Positions 1-10,724 of a stretch of DNA of 64,000 bases are shown in pieces. The notes beneath the pieces are model-generated. The model was not told the DNA's origin. It did no database searches and was given only the letters and a program-made list of their open reading frames with translations. Source of the stretch: Brachionus plicatilis (Eukaryota > Rotifera > Eurotatoria > Ploima > Brachionidae); the NCBI GenBank assembly GCA_010279815.1, contig QEOQ01000316.1:1332345-1396344 (forward strand), given 5' to 3'. Each line of letters begins with the position of its first letter. Within the stretch, counting starts at the first letter, position 1. Made by a program: the position numbers and the translations under genes.

Positions 1-1031
1 GAGAAATTTATGGCAATCAGTATGTGAACATTTTTAAAAATTATAATTTATTTTATAGAATACTAATTTAATTTAATTTCGATTTCGATATATGCGTAAA
101 TTTTTTCAATCAAGATTGAAAGGAAAGACTAGGACTAATATTCGAAAATGGCTGATAATCTATCTCAAGATTATTTTAAAATAAATAAATAAATAATAAA
201 TAATTATCAGTTAAATTTAATTGAAAAAAAAAATCGATTAATCAAAATGTGATTCATTTTTTTCAAAACTCATTTAATGAAAAATAGCTGTAATAAATTC
301 CTCTGAGTATTTTATTGCTGTATGCATAATTAGTATATTTATCAAATTTAGCTAATAACTTTGAAAATTCAGACAGATTCATGCTAATGCTAATTTTGTT
401 TAACTTTTAAGGAAGCTTTAGAGTGCGAATTGATAGAAAAAATGTAATCAATAATTTAAATCATACAATCAATAAATGATAGTTTCTAATTAATTTTATT
501 CAAATTAAATAAAAAGTAAATCTAAATTCTAGAATTTATTACGCCTTTTTCGATTTATTTATATTATTTTTGATATATTTTTTATTTTAGTGTTTATTTA
601 ATTTTTTTTACAAATAAATTAAAAAAAAATAAAATTAGTTGCTTGGATTTATGTGTTTTTAGAAATAATATTGTACCTTTATCTCTTGAATGTATTGAGA
701 TTCAAAAATTTTACGTAATTTAGAGTTTGTTTTCGAAATTGTCTTTTTTGTGCACGTGATTTAAATAAAATCTGAAAAATTTGAAATATAGATGGTATTG
801 ATTGGAATATTTATTTTTTGTAAATTAGTCAGAAATCTGAAATATTTTGAGCTTGAAAAATTTTTTTAGTTCTTATTTATTTAAATTAGTGGCATTGTAG
901 GAATTAATTTTATTATAAAAATTATTATTAAAAATAAGCCACAGTTAATTTATTATAAAGAATTTTATTAATTTTAAAAAAATTTTAAAATTTAATTTAA
1001 AAAATTGCTATTAGTTTTAATTTAGGGAAAA
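1..1031. other. AT-rich intergenic sequence
   Basis: No open frame with coding character, RNA gene or clear repeat was found here. It is mostly A/T homopolymer-rich sequence lying downstream of the ChaC gene on the minus strand. Confidence 0.5.
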
Positions 1032-1751
1032 TTAGTTATTTTCTAATTGTTTGACCATTGTCTCTAACAAAAACAGATGACTTTCTTGTTTGAAAATTTC
1101 ATTAAATTCATCATTTTCACATTTTTCATTATCATTTCTTAACAAGTGTCTTAATGCGTGGCATAAATTGTACAAATATTCTTTGTTTGTTCCACTGGGG
1201 CCAATACTTTTGTATATTTGAGCACTAATGAGACTAAGATCTTCACTAGGCGAATAGTACGAGTTGTCCTCGTTGGCGTAGTAGCACACGCAAGAAATTG
1301 GTTTGCATTCCGAGTCACTTTTTGGATAGAAAGTCACTTCTTTTAGACTATAGCCACATTTTTCTCTAAAATGAAGATTCTCAAATGTTTTTTCCATGTT
1401 ATCCGAGTGGATTTCATACGCTATTCCGTACACTTTGTCCTCGTCATTTTCACTCTTTACCAAAGTCACCACTCGACCCATACTTAAAACTGTTAAATAT
1501 ACAACCCACAGGTTTATGGAGATAAAAAGTGGAATAAATTACTTGTTCGGCGTGCCTCTGTGATCATCGCTAAGTAGCCAAAAGTTTCGTCTATAGCTTT
1601 TGACAAATCCGTGTATTTTTTTGGTATACTCAAAATCTACTTTCCACAACAAGGATCCATAGCCGAACAAATAGATAACATTATTGACTAGTAGTTTATC
1701 TTTTAACAAATTAAACTCTCCGGTGTGATCAGTATGATACATCTTATTCAT
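1032..1751 (-). CDS. CHAC: ChaC-type glutathione-specific gamma-glutamylcyclotransferase
   Basis: Two exons, 1751-1543 and 1482-1032, are joined across a 60-bp GT-AG intron, giving 219 aa, the usual length for ChaC2-like enzymes. The N-terminal exon carries the substrate-loop motif [11 protein letters not shown] followed by the DDHRGTP segment. The splice restores HRGTPNN-MGRVVTL, matching the family's DHRGTP..GRVVTL block. The REKCGY motif in exon 2 holds the expected catalytic glutamate. The family cleaves cytosolic glutathione to 5-oxoproline and Cys-Gly. The start is the only Met before the conserved strand. It is divergently arranged with the FAM199X homologue, about 300 bp apart. Whether it is orthologous to vertebrate CHAC1 or CHAC2 cannot be decided here; its length favours the CHAC2 type. 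Confidence 0.9.
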
Positions 1752-1912
1752 TTATTTAATTTTTTTTTTATTTATTTTAATTTTTTTTAAGAATAGAAAA
1801 AAAAAAATAAAATTATTTTCATGCATTGCTTGCATTTTTTTGAACATTTTATATAGTACTAAAATAATAATAATTTCAAATTTTGCTTCGTTTTTTTTCT
1901 ATTTTTGCATTC

Positions 1913-1930
1913 TCTCTCTCTCTCTCTCTC
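1913..1930. repeat. (TC)n microsatellite
   Basis: An uninterrupted run of about nine TC dinucleotides lies in the short spacer between the divergent ChaC and FAM199X genes. It could be part of a shared promoter region, but nothing else there supports that. Confidence 0.8.
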
Positions 1931-2050
1931 AATTTTTTATAAAGCAGAAAATTTCTATATGAAAAAATAAAATGCGTATTTTCAATTAAATGGTTTTTAT
2001 TTTGAACTAAAGTTTTTTTTTGATGAATGATTTGGCCTTAAGCATCCAAA

Positions 2051-4889
2051 ATGTCCAGTCCATCGAATATGGTGAATTTTCTCGACGTTGATCTAAGTCC
2101 TTTCATGGGCTCAAGTCTCAACCAGTCGAACAGCACTCTGTTCAACTCAAATCCAAATCTGAGTCTGAACGATGGTTCGGCGTCGAACATCGACTTTTCC
2201 TATGACTTGCTGCTCGAACCAGATCCGGTTCCAAAGCTAAAACCCAAAACAGACCAAATGAGCTTTTCTGCGAAGCCAACTTCCCAAATAACTCATCAAT
2301 CGGTGGTCAATCAGCTTAAATCTCATCTAAATCGAGCCAGCCAAGACTCGACTTACCAAATAGTGTTCACGCCGGAAATAAACAATTCAATACATTTGGA
2401 TGATTTTAACCTAGCTACGCCAACATCTGAACCAATTCTAATCTCAGACGCATCTAATTCAAGCTTGAATTTGTGTAATTTGCCATCAAGCAGCACCATG
2501 AACTACATTCAAACTCCTCATCCTCAGGGCCAGCCCGGCATCATATCCCGGTCCAATTCCCAGCCTGATTTAGCCAATACTGTCAATTTAACCTATTACA
2601 ACTATTACTATAACACGAATAGTTCCAATGGCTTTAACCAGACCTCTATTAACAATCAAAAGCTAAAGCGCTATCCAAGCTTGACATTTATTACCAGTCC
2701 GCCAGCGGAGCAAGAATTTTCCAATTTCAACATAAATGACTTTTTGTCCAATTCAACTCAGAATACCTATCAGTATGCAAACTCAGGCCATGCACAAAAT
2801 GCCTCCTATTCATCTACTACAAGCGGGGTGTCGTCCTCTTCGTCGTTGACCACCACTAGCCAAGACGACGGACTCTTTTTGGGTGTTGACGCAATTACCG
2901 ATTTTTTGAGCAAAAATTCTGTCAATACAGATTTTCTGGACGATTTGCCCGATCTCGAGGATCTGATGTCTTTGGTGACTTTTGAGACATCCTCGTGCAT
3001 TTCGTCCTCTTCTGCTCTGACAAATTCTTCAGCTCAATCGGCGCCTCCTGGTGGTCTCAAGTCCATTGCTCAACCCCTAATGCCTAATTTGTTTGAGTAC
3101 ACAGACTTGAATTCGTTGATTATTGACGAAAATTTAAATTTAAGCACTTTGGATGAGGTTGATTTGGAAAGGACAACTCGCAGTGCTCCTCCAAGCCCCA
3201 CTCAGCAAAGAAAAAAACAACGACCTACCACGAATTTACCTTGGAATAAAGCATGGTAATTAAAGGAATAGATTTTTTTTTGCTTTTTTAAAATTTTATT
3301 GATAAATAAAAAATTATTTGTTTTTTTTTAAATTTTATTTAAGGAATAAGATGGACGATGATGAACGCTCGAAAACCGTCAAAGCACTTACAAGAATTAT
3401 AAATGATGAAATGGGCCTGCGAGAACAACTGGAAATTATCAGAATTTTGAATCCGGACATTAAATTGAAACCTACCGACACCCAATTCATAATCGGTAGT
3501 TTTAATTTTATTTTTTTACTATCTCTTAATTTTTGGACAAATGTTTAGATTTAAAAATGATTGATGATGAAAAATTTAAAAGAATCAAAGATGTTATTAA
3601 AGTGTATGGAATTTCTTTGACTGAAAAGTCTGTTGTTGAAAGTCCCGATTGTCCATTAGCTAAGGTAAACTTTGTATGAAGCTGATCTATTTTTTTGATC
3701 TTGCTTTTATCAACTAAATAAATTTTCTATACTTACGAACAGTTGGCTTCGTAATTAAATAGTTTACAAAAAAATTTAATGCAAGTGATGGAAAAATTGA
3801 ATTGTTTTAAAGGGTGATCGTTCAATTCAAAAAATTAGTTTCTTATTAGAAATCATTTTTTGTATTGGGAATCTTTTTTAAAAGGGATAAAATATTTGAT
3901 AGAAAATTTAATCATTAGATTTTTCAGACTAATAATTTCTCATAATTTTTCATGGACATAATACTACAAAAAATGAAAATTTTAATTAAAAGTTATTAAA
4001 TCGAAAACACATTAAAAATTTTGTTCTAAAAAACAATTCTAATTAATTTAATCAAATTTTGTGTTTTTTTCTAAACATTTTTCAATTAAAATTTTTTACA
4101 TAAGAAAAAAAATTATATGAGTTTATTTCTATGAAACATTTTTCGATCAAAATTTATTCTTTGAGTTTTGTATTGTTTTATTAATTTTCTATGAATTGAT
4201 ACATCATCGTTTTAAAGAGCATCTGTTTCTTAAATTGTATTTTTGTTGAAGATAATAGCGTTGTGAAATTCACTTCAAATTCGGCGAACATATTTCTTTT
4301 TTTTGAAAAATTAAACCTTAAAAAAATGATTTACCTCATAAACCTAAAATAAATTTTTTCATTGATCGGCAAAAAAAATTAAATTAAATATTTTATTTAA
4401 AGCACAAATTTAAATAATCTATGCAATTTAATTTTATTTTTAAAAAAATTGAAAATATTTTTGTTCAATTAGGACTGAATTTCACAATGAAAACGATAAT
4501 GATAACATTAGTATATGGTTAATTTGTTGATATTAAATTACATTTTCGGCAGTATGAGTTGAAGAAATTATTTATAAAAAAAGGAAAAAGAAAGTTTTGA
4601 TTCATTTTATTTAATCTATTAAATAATTTTTTTTAAAATTTATTATACAACACTAATTAATTTTCGATAAAAATAAGAGAAATTTTAAAAATTAATTCTT
4701 ATTTAAAAAATTTTTATTCAGCGAGAATTGAGAATAAAACGAGCTCAGCAGCGATTGAAGTTGAAGCAAAAAAAAGAACAGCGTCAAGTCCTTAAGGAGA
4801 ATAAGAGCGGATTGTTCTGCCAAACACAAGTTATTCCGCTTAGAAGCGTTCTGCCCGAAGAGGACACCGACATCGATATTCTTGGCTAG
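2051..4889 (+). CDS. FAM199X: FAM199X homologue
   Basis: Four exons: 2051-3255, 3344-3495, 3549-3664 and 4722-4889, 546 aa. Exon 1 is a Ser/Asn-rich, low-complexity acidic N-terminus ending in the motif NLPWNKAW. The frame-preserving splice leads into the conserved core: EMGLREQLEIIRILNP, then TDTQFIIDLKMIDDEKFKRI. The last exon is a basic KLKQKKEQRQ stretch followed by SGLF and an acidic tail ending DTDIDILG. This order (LPW motif, MGLREQL core, basic C-terminus with SGLF) is that of vertebrate FAM199X (CXorf39), whose function is not established. The vertebrate Ser-rich linker between core and basic tail is absent; instead the N-terminus is long. Intron 3 is about 1.06 kb, unusually large here. 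The start is the first Met of the long frame. Confidence 0.85.
3665..4721 (+). other. Large third intron of the FAM199X homologue
   Basis: This 1057-bp GT-AG intron, about twenty times the local norm, holds no exon-like frame that I can support. The piece around 4140-4230 shares short AT-rich strings (TTATTAATTTTCTATGAATT) with sequence near 48690-48760, so part of it may be an old dispersed repeat. Confidence 0.6.
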
Positions 4890-5442
4890 TCAAATTAATA
4901 TTATTGCTACTTATTTAACCTTGATATTTATCCCATGAGACAACTTAGACAAACTAAATGATTGATTGTATTCCATTTTTACCGGTGTTAAAACATAAGT
5001 GTAATCATATGTATCGTAAAAATAAAATTTTAGTTTTACTTTTCCATTGTGTAATTTAACTATTATTTTTTAAATTACTTTGATCTATGTCGTGCAATAG
5101 CTTCTATTTTTATATTTTGTATATTTTGTTATTTATTTTTCTAAAGGCTGTTTTTTCTTTATTTTTGATTCAAAGTGTATAAAAAAAGAAAACTTTTTAT
5201 TTTGTGTACACTTTAATTATTTGATTTTTTGGCCTAGTCCAAACAATAAATCCTTAAAAAAATTTTTTTTTTAAACAAAAGAAATTATAGAAAAAAAACT
5301 CAGATGCTATGTTATATAATGATTGCTTTAATTTAAAATTTAATTTTTTAACATTGGTCATGATTTATAATCTAAGACCGTTTTATTAGAAAAAAAATTA
5401 AAAAAAGCCACAGATTTCCATTTTACATTAGTTAATACAGGT
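4890..5442. other. Intergenic sequence between convergent genes
   Basis: AT-rich 3' flanks of the FAM199X homologue and of myotrophin. There are AATAAA-like strings after 4889 (near 5020) but no gene or repeat. Confidence 0.5.
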
Positions 5443-5968
5443 TTAAAATTTTAGAAGCCTTTTAATTTCATCATTGTCAGTCGATTCGATAAGACTTCTT
5501 CCATCGGGAGCCTTAACGCTGCGATTAGCACCCTTTGAGACAAAATAAAAATCATCAAAAAAATGCTTACATTTTCGGACACTTACTTTGTTCAGCAAAA
5601 GTTTTACACACGATACATGATTTTCCCAAATGGCTGCTAACAAAGGACTTATGTTATATTTGTCTTGGACCTTTTTTAACCATTAATTAATATTCTAAAT
5701 TAATAAAAATATAAATTATTACATTAATATTAGCTCCTCTATTTAGTAAATATTCAATTATTTCCTTCTGACCATAGTCACAAGCATAGTGCAAAAATGT
5801 TCGACCCTTTATTAATATATTTATCACTTTAGGATTCTGTGAAAAACAAAAATAAATTTCAGTATTTTTTTTCTATTTTCCACTTACTGAGTCTATGTAT
5901 TTGGATATGGTCTCAAGATCGCCATTTTTAATGCTCCAAATGAATGCTTCACTGTTGTAATCTATCAT
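5443..5968 (-). CDS. MTPN: Myotrophin (ankyrin-repeat protein V-1)
   Basis: Four exons, 5968-5888, 5836-5723, 5670-5587 and 5532-5443, all phase 0, encode 122 aa; vertebrate myotrophin has 118. The protein opens with [15 protein letters not shown], then three ankyrin units with landmarks [40 protein letters not shown] and [20 protein letters not shown]. The string HVSCVKLLL is almost invariant in myotrophins. The family binds the CapZ actin-capping protein in the cytoplasm and blocks barbed-end capping; that role is taken from the family, not from this sequence. All introns are about 50 bp. No residue loss is apparent. Confidence 0.95.
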
Positions 5969-8900
5969 TGTGGACAAGTTTATATCTAAAATTTTCAAAA
6001 AATAAATATTTGATGGTCGCGTTTTGTAAGTAATTGCTTCATATTTCATTTATTCTTATATAATCGAAAATAAATGGGAAAAGATCAAAATTTCTCCAAT
6101 TTCATATTTAATTAAGATTTTTTAAATATGTCTTGCTTAGGCTATTTGATCATATGATCAAATATTAATTTAAGCAAAATTTTTTACGGATAGAATCCTC
6201 GAGTGACTAAATTTATTTCAAATAATTAACCGTGGCTTTAAATTAAATTAATTGCCAAAAATTTACTTTGATTATGTAAACATGACCCAAAAATATACCA
6301 ATTTTGTCATGTTCCTTGACTAATTCAAGACCCTTAATGACAAATTAAATTTGTTTGCTAAAAGATATTTCATTACTTAATCAAAACTTAAAGAACGTGA
6401 TTTATAGACAAATATTTAGCGTTCAATTGAGGAAAATTTATCCATTTTATTAAATTGTCAAGTCCCTGTGACAAACAAAGTCTTAAAATATTGTTAAGCT
6501 TGTTGATCACAATTCAAGCTAATATCTAAATTTTTTATCTTTGACAAGCAAAAAATATCATTGTGAATTTAAAAAAAAAAGCATAAAAAATATTTAAAAA
6601 CTTGATAACTTTTTTTTAAAAAACCAAAAGTAGTTCGTAAAATTGTACCAGCTGATACTTTAAATATATCAAATAATTTCAGCATCTTTAAAAATTCTAA
6701 AAATGCACACACATTAAAAAATACCAAAATTACTTTGCAAAATACATTGAATGTATAATCTGATACAATTTGTAGAACCAATTTTAGACTTAAAGAAATT
6801 AAGTAATTGAGTTTTTAACTATTTGTTCTTTTATTTCATTCCAAAATTCACAATGGCCCACAAATTCTTAAATCTTTTTGGATTAATTGTATTCCGATTA
6901 AGGTGTTAGAAATTAAAAAATATGTTGTTCAATCGAATTTTTGTTTTTGAAAACAGAATTTTTTGTTTATTTATACTCACTTTGAAAAACATACGAGCTA
7001 AAATTGTGAATAGAAATTATGCCTTAAATAGAAATTGCTTTTGGTCATGATAAAAAGAAGATTAAATTGTAAGACAGAGTTTTATTTGGTTACTGTCTAT
7101 GCATATGAAAATAAAGGAATAGAATTAAAGAAAAGATGCTTTTATATTTGAATTGGTATGCTAAATAATTTATGTATGGATAATTTAGAAAAGAGCTAAG
7201 ACACGAAGAGATATCTATTTGCTTAAGCTACCAAAAAAATCCAGATAAGGGTGTTGCTGTTCAAATTTAAACTATGGTAAATTTATCTAAATATTTGAAG
7301 CGAATTTATATTTAAAAAAAAGGAAACTAGGTAAATTTTCTCATTATTAATTTTAATATTTAGACTTGGCCATTAATCTTATTTACTTTGGCTTATGGGT
7401 TTTAGAATAAAAATGCATAAAAGGCTAAACTTTTAAGAAACAAAATTAGTTTATTTAGTTTTAATTTTTAATCGTGGCTAAATTGAACACCTAATTTTAA
7501 GCAGGAGAAAAATTTAAGTAAACTATAATTAAAATTAAATGAATTGGACAAAATTTTTAAAAATCACTTTATTAATAATAATAATAAATGATAAATAAAT
7601 TAAGCTTTATTAAACAATAATCACAAAATACCTTTAAAAATTAGGCGTCGTAAATTTTCAAACAAACCTTCCAAAAATTACATTAGTATTTTTCTATAAT
7701 CAAATTTGACAAGATAGGACTTTAGACTAAGAGACTTTGATGGTGTTACAACAGAAAACACAATATGACTGATTAAATTAAAAAAATAAAATATTATTTA
7801 TGATCAAATAAAATATCAATATTTGGGATGTCTTTGATGTCTATATAACCTTTTCTATTTTTTTTTCTATTCTTATAGTTAATTAATTTGAATGTAAAAA
7901 TTTAGAACCTGGTACACGTAGCTCTTAATCCTTCGAATTTAATACAGTAATTAAACAAATGGTTTTCATTTGAAAAAATATATCTAAAATATTATAAACT
8001 TACAATTAAGAATTTAAAAATTAAAAAAATTAATTCAAATAAAATAATGAAAAAAATTAATTGATTTAAAATGTTTATTTTAAATTTTTCTTTAGACTAG
8101 ACTTTTAAAGGCAACTAAAATTTCATTATGATGATCACATGATGAAAACTTAATTTAATAAAATATCAATATAAATGATGAATTTAGCTTTTTTAATTTC
8201 ATCATTTTTTAATTAAACATTAAAAGTTTAAAATTTTAAATTAACAATAAAATTTATTTATTCTAATTGATCTATAACTGGTTCTTTTAGAATATTTATT
8301 TAAAGACTTTAAAAAAAAATTTAAATCCGCCATACGTTATCTAAATCAAAGCTAAAACAAACGCTTTTAATGGAATCTTAATATTAATTAAATTTTTTTA
8401 AAGCATAAAAATGTTAAATCTTGTTGTTGTAGAAAATTTCAAAAATATTGATTTTTTTTTATTTTTACTTCAGACAAAAATTAATTAAAATTTTTTCCTA
8501 GTTAAATATTAAACAAATTATTATGAAATAAAGTATTTATTTTAAAAAATTGCTAAAAAATACCTTTTTTTTAGAACTTAAAATTGATAACTGAAATTTA
8601 AACCTGATCATGAAAATCAATTTTTTCTTCAAATAAAGCAGTCTTTGTTTCATATTTTTACACTTACAGAAAAACAAATAATCCAAAATTCATATTTTTT
8701 TAGTAATATAAATTTTTTATTTGAATATTCTTTGAAAATTCACACTGCCCAAAATTGAATATTTGTTAAAAAAAATTTAAAAAGTCTCTTCTCTGGTAAC
8801 CAGGCTTCGGTTTTCAATCTTTAACAAAATCTTTGAATTAACTAAGATTTCGGTCAATTTTATTTGAGCAAAATGTTGACACAAATTTTTTCCTAGGACA

Positions 8901-9137
8901 GCAAGAAAAGGTTTAAAGCTTCCTATTTTCTTGCTTATTTAACAATTAATGGCAGATTTTTATTAATTTTAAAAAAATTGTAGTGGAAATTATCATCAAA
9001 ATTATTATGTATTTTTATTTTAAAATTTTCCTAAAATATGATACAAATTAAAAAATCAAATAAAATAAAATTTATTAAAAAATCAATTGTTTTCATTAAA
9101 AAATATCATTAAAATATTATTTAATTTATTTTTCAAG
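5969..9137. other. Gene-poor AT-rich stretch
   Basis: About 3.2 kb with only short, compositionally biased frames (for example 6569-6781 on the minus strand), none with conserved motifs. No RNA gene, inverted repeat or tandem repeat stood out. Confidence 0.5.
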
Positions 9138-9778
9138 TTAAATCAAAGTTCCGCGTCTACTGTACTTTAAAATCGATGATTCGTTCGTCATCTTAATCCT
9201 GTTAGTTATTTTTTGTTCGTTTTTTATTATCATTTTGTTCATTTTATTTTTTGTGTATTCAGAAACCTTTTTTAAAAATTCATTTGTCAATAGTTCACTC
9301 TGGTATAGAAGTGCTTGAATTTTGTCTGTTTTATGATTTCGAATTTGTGATGTTGTCACTGCAACAAGGATATAAGTTTGACGGGCATTGAGTTTATGCG
9401 AGCAAAAGTCATTCATATTTTCCCTTAAATTCATCATGTTCCCATTTAAATCCACAACATCTATCACTTGCCCTTCCTGGATTATTTTACTGCAATTTCT
9501 TCTAAAATAATCAAAAACATTTTGCACCTAAATAAAATTAAGATGAAATTTTTTTTTTTTCAAACATCTAGCTTCACCTGACAATCAATGTTAAAAATTA
9601 ATTCCAAATCATCACCGTATTTTAATCTGGCAAATTTGCCAATTAATGGTTCATCTTTCTTATGGACGTACAATACCTCGTCATCACCATATGCTGCATT
9701 TAATTCCGAGATAATCGAACTTGCTCGTGAAGCTCTAAATTTTGTGACGTTTTCTAAACTGCGTCTATTTTTTGTCAT
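9138..9778 (-). CDS. CXorf65-like small protein
   Basis: Two exons, 9778-9578 and 9527-9138, phase 0, 196 aa. Residues about 46-125 contain KYGDDLELIFNIDCQVQNVF, then VIDVVDLNGNM and LNARQTYILVAV. This resembles the ubiquitin-like N-terminal region of vertebrate CXorf65 (KHGDN.Q.LVNINC, DL.DE.G, L..R.TYYVC), a family of unknown function sometimes labelled Il2rg-like after its genomic neighbour. The C-terminus is Lys/Asn-rich and probably disordered. Compared with CXorf65 there is an N-terminal extension of about 45 residues rich in Ser and Arg. The alignment is from memory and is short, so the family call is tentative; the gene itself is well supported by the in-frame splice. Confidence 0.6.
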
Positions 9779-10724
9779 CTTTTCGAACTAATTTGAAATC
9801 TAAATATTTAAAAAAATGCTAAATAATGACTTTTTTTTAATAAAAAAAAACTGAAATTAAATATTTGTCTTTTTATTTTTTAAAAGAATTTTATCATCAC
9901 GAGTAATTTGAGAATTAAGTGTTTATTAATGTATGATATTAGAATTTTAATAATGTGTCAAAAATTTAATTTAAAATAGTTTTATTAGATATAGCTTAGT
10001 TATTCCAACACTTCTTTTGATTCTAAAAGCATTATTAAATCAAAAAAAGTTGTTTGGCCTCGCCTAACAACTTTTAAAAGCAAAATTTAAATCAAAAAAA
10101 AGATCAAGATTTAAAATTTTTTTATTAAATCAATTAAAACAAGTCCGAATTCTTTTATTGAATTTTTACTTTTTTTTTTGAACAAAAAATTCATTTTGAA
10201 TGAGCCAACAAAATAATTATTTTTAAAAGTTCGATTATTTAGAAATTTTAGAAAGCATTGAAATAAAAAATGGTCAATTTAAAATTGATTTGTAATTTCT
10301 TATTTGCTTTTTAATTAGAAATTTAAATTAATAACTAAGATTTAACTATAGTTCAAATTTTTTGGCGAATAATTAAAATATTTTTTGTTTCCTAAATCAT
10401 TCATTAGATTTGATTAATTTAATTTTTATTTAGAAATATTTTTTTTTTCAATTCTTGAGCTTTAAATTATAAGCTAGTTAGTATAATAAAAAATAGAATC
10501 GAACTTTTTAATCATCTTAAGATTTTCGTTAAAAATATTTCATTTGAATTAATAAAATTATTTTGAAAATGATTAAGAAATTCATTTTGCTTCTAAAAAG
10601 TACTTGAAAATTAAATGAAAAAAATTCTATTAAAATACTTTATTAAACTTTTGCGAGTTATTTAAAAACTAATAAACTTGATCTAAAATCAGTTCATTTT
10701 TAAATAGAATTTTTTGTAGAAACA
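9779..10724. other. Intergenic sequence with one hairpin
   Basis: AT-rich spacer. The only structure noticed is an imperfect hairpin at about 10046-10075, with 13-bp arms (AAAGTTGTTTGG against CCTAACAACTTT) around a GC-rich loop. No gene was seen. Confidence 0.5.

Noticed and set aside
6569..6781. 70-codon minus-strand frame
   Set aside because: Phe/Leu/Val-rich translation of AT-rich sequence, no motif, no splice context.
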